This document shows, one piece after another, positions 12,721 through 13,098 of a stretch of 13,098 bases of DNA. Below the pieces are notes generated by a model. The model had not been told where the DNA came from. It searched no databases and was given only the letters and a program-made list of their open reading frames with translations. The stretch is from Candidatus Omnitrophota bacterium (lineage in GTDB: Bacteria; Omnitrophota; Gorgyraeia; Duberdicusellales; 4484-171): assembly GCA_023228195.1 (NCBI GenBank), contig JALOBR010000032.1, forward strand, positions 1 to 13,098, in the 5' to 3' direction. Position 1 is the first letter of the stretch. The number at the start of each line of letters is the position of its first letter. Position numbers and translations under genes: made by a program.

Positions 12721-12724
12721 AATT

Positions 12725-13098
12725 TTATAGATTATTCTTTATGTATTCTTCTGGTAAGTTACAATCCTTAGCACCTTCGAGTACTATCCTCCTGTAGTCA
12801 TTTGAAGGCCGATCTTGTTTCATCCCAATGCGAAAATATACCCAAGCGTCGTAGACATTACTTGTTTCGTTTTTCACTTTTACTATTTTTTTATCATAAT
12901 ATTTAGGAAATCCTTCATAACAATCTAAAGCAGCCAGATTATCTTTATTTATCTCAAAAAGACCTCCCCATACAATAGCATTGTTCAATTCCACTATATT
13001 GGCGACAGTTCCATTTCTTGTTTTAGAATAACCATCATATACAAACTTATAATTCTCTAAAAAAAATCGCCCTATAAATTTACAACTAGGACATCTCT
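12725..13098 (-). CDS. Gamma-glutamylcyclotransferase-like (AIG2/GGCT) protein, 5' end missing
   Basis: The frame is open to the end of the window, so the N-terminus (with the usual FAYGSN loop) lies outside. The visible part starts RCPSCKFIGRFFLENYKFVY DGYS, continues GTVANIVELNNAIVWGGLFE IN, then ALDCYEGFPKYYDKKIVKV, all typical of the GGCT fold. The Glu of LDCYEG corresponds to the catalytic acid of the family. The GTG at 12994 is internal and not the true start. Members cyclise gamma-glutamyl groups or turn over gamma-glutamylamines; the substrate cannot be told here. It ends 4 nt before the PD-(D/E)XK gene, so both are probably co-transcribed, an unexpected partner for a nuclease. Confidence 0.85.
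   Translation of the reverse strand, partial: RCPSCKFIGRFFLENYKFVYDGYSKTRNGTVANIVELNNAIVWGGLFEINKDNLAALDCYEGFPKYYDKKIVKVKNETSNVYDAWVYFRIGMKQDRPSNDYRRIVLEGAKDCNLPEEYIKNNL

Overview
The window reads as a low-GC, Gram-negative-type bacterial chromosome. It has an OmpA/MotB-like lipoprotein with a lipobox, a tRNA-Ser without an encoded CCA end, sigma70-like promoters, and several genes without a Shine-Dalgarno sequence. Gene style and the structured intergenic repeats make me think of an uncultured lineage such as Candidatus Omnitrophota, but that is an impression and not something the sequence proves. Almost every gene is on the minus strand.

Left part (1-5138), housekeeping and signalling. From right to left in transcription order: a promoter that leaves almost no leader; a degenerate-GGDEF/HD-GYP protein; tadA (tRNA adenosine deaminase); a PAS histidine kinase; and a single-domain response regulator, with gaps of only 3, 3 and 14 nt. 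Next come tRNA-Ser(UGA) with its own promoter, a block of hairpin repeats touching the tRNA 3' end, and an OmpA lipoprotein gene that overlaps a truncated membrane-anchored gene by 4 nt (ATGA).

Repeat system (1024-1348 and 5206-5374). Two loci share one architecture: a TTCCGGC hairpin, one or more copies of a 41-42 nt ACTCCGAC hairpin in about 55-nt periods, then a long hairpin. The long hairpin has an identical 8-bp clamp and a near-identical apical loop, but completely different, still self-complementary, arms. One copy abuts the tRNA-Ser 3' end; the other abuts a 16-nt stretch resembling that tRNA 3' end. This is the least explained structure in the window.

Right part (5375-13098), accessory island. 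It starts with hairpin-rich non-coding DNA and an HTH gene remnant. Then come an unidentified HTH protein whose leader contains an intrinsic terminator, a uracil-DNA-glycosylase-like protein divergent from a 73-aa XRE regulator across a palindromic operator-like site, and a minus-strand series that looks like a defence island. In transcription order that series is: a gamma-glutamylcyclotransferase-like gene (cut by the window end), a Cas4/RecB-like PD-(D/E)XK nuclease with cysteine pairs, a frameshifted zinc-ribbon fragment, a Shedu SduA nuclease, a DUF4365 nuclease-like protein, a zinc-ribbon/HTH protein, a cytosolic trypsin-like protease with an intact triad, and a 55-aa small protein. The zinc-ribbon fragment is about 92% identical to the start of the intact zinc-ribbon gene. 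The two copies bracket sduA and the DUF4365 gene, which suggests these were inserted or duplicated as a cassette. The DUF4365/zinc-ribbon/trypsin/55-aa set next to SduA is the best candidate for an undescribed defence module.
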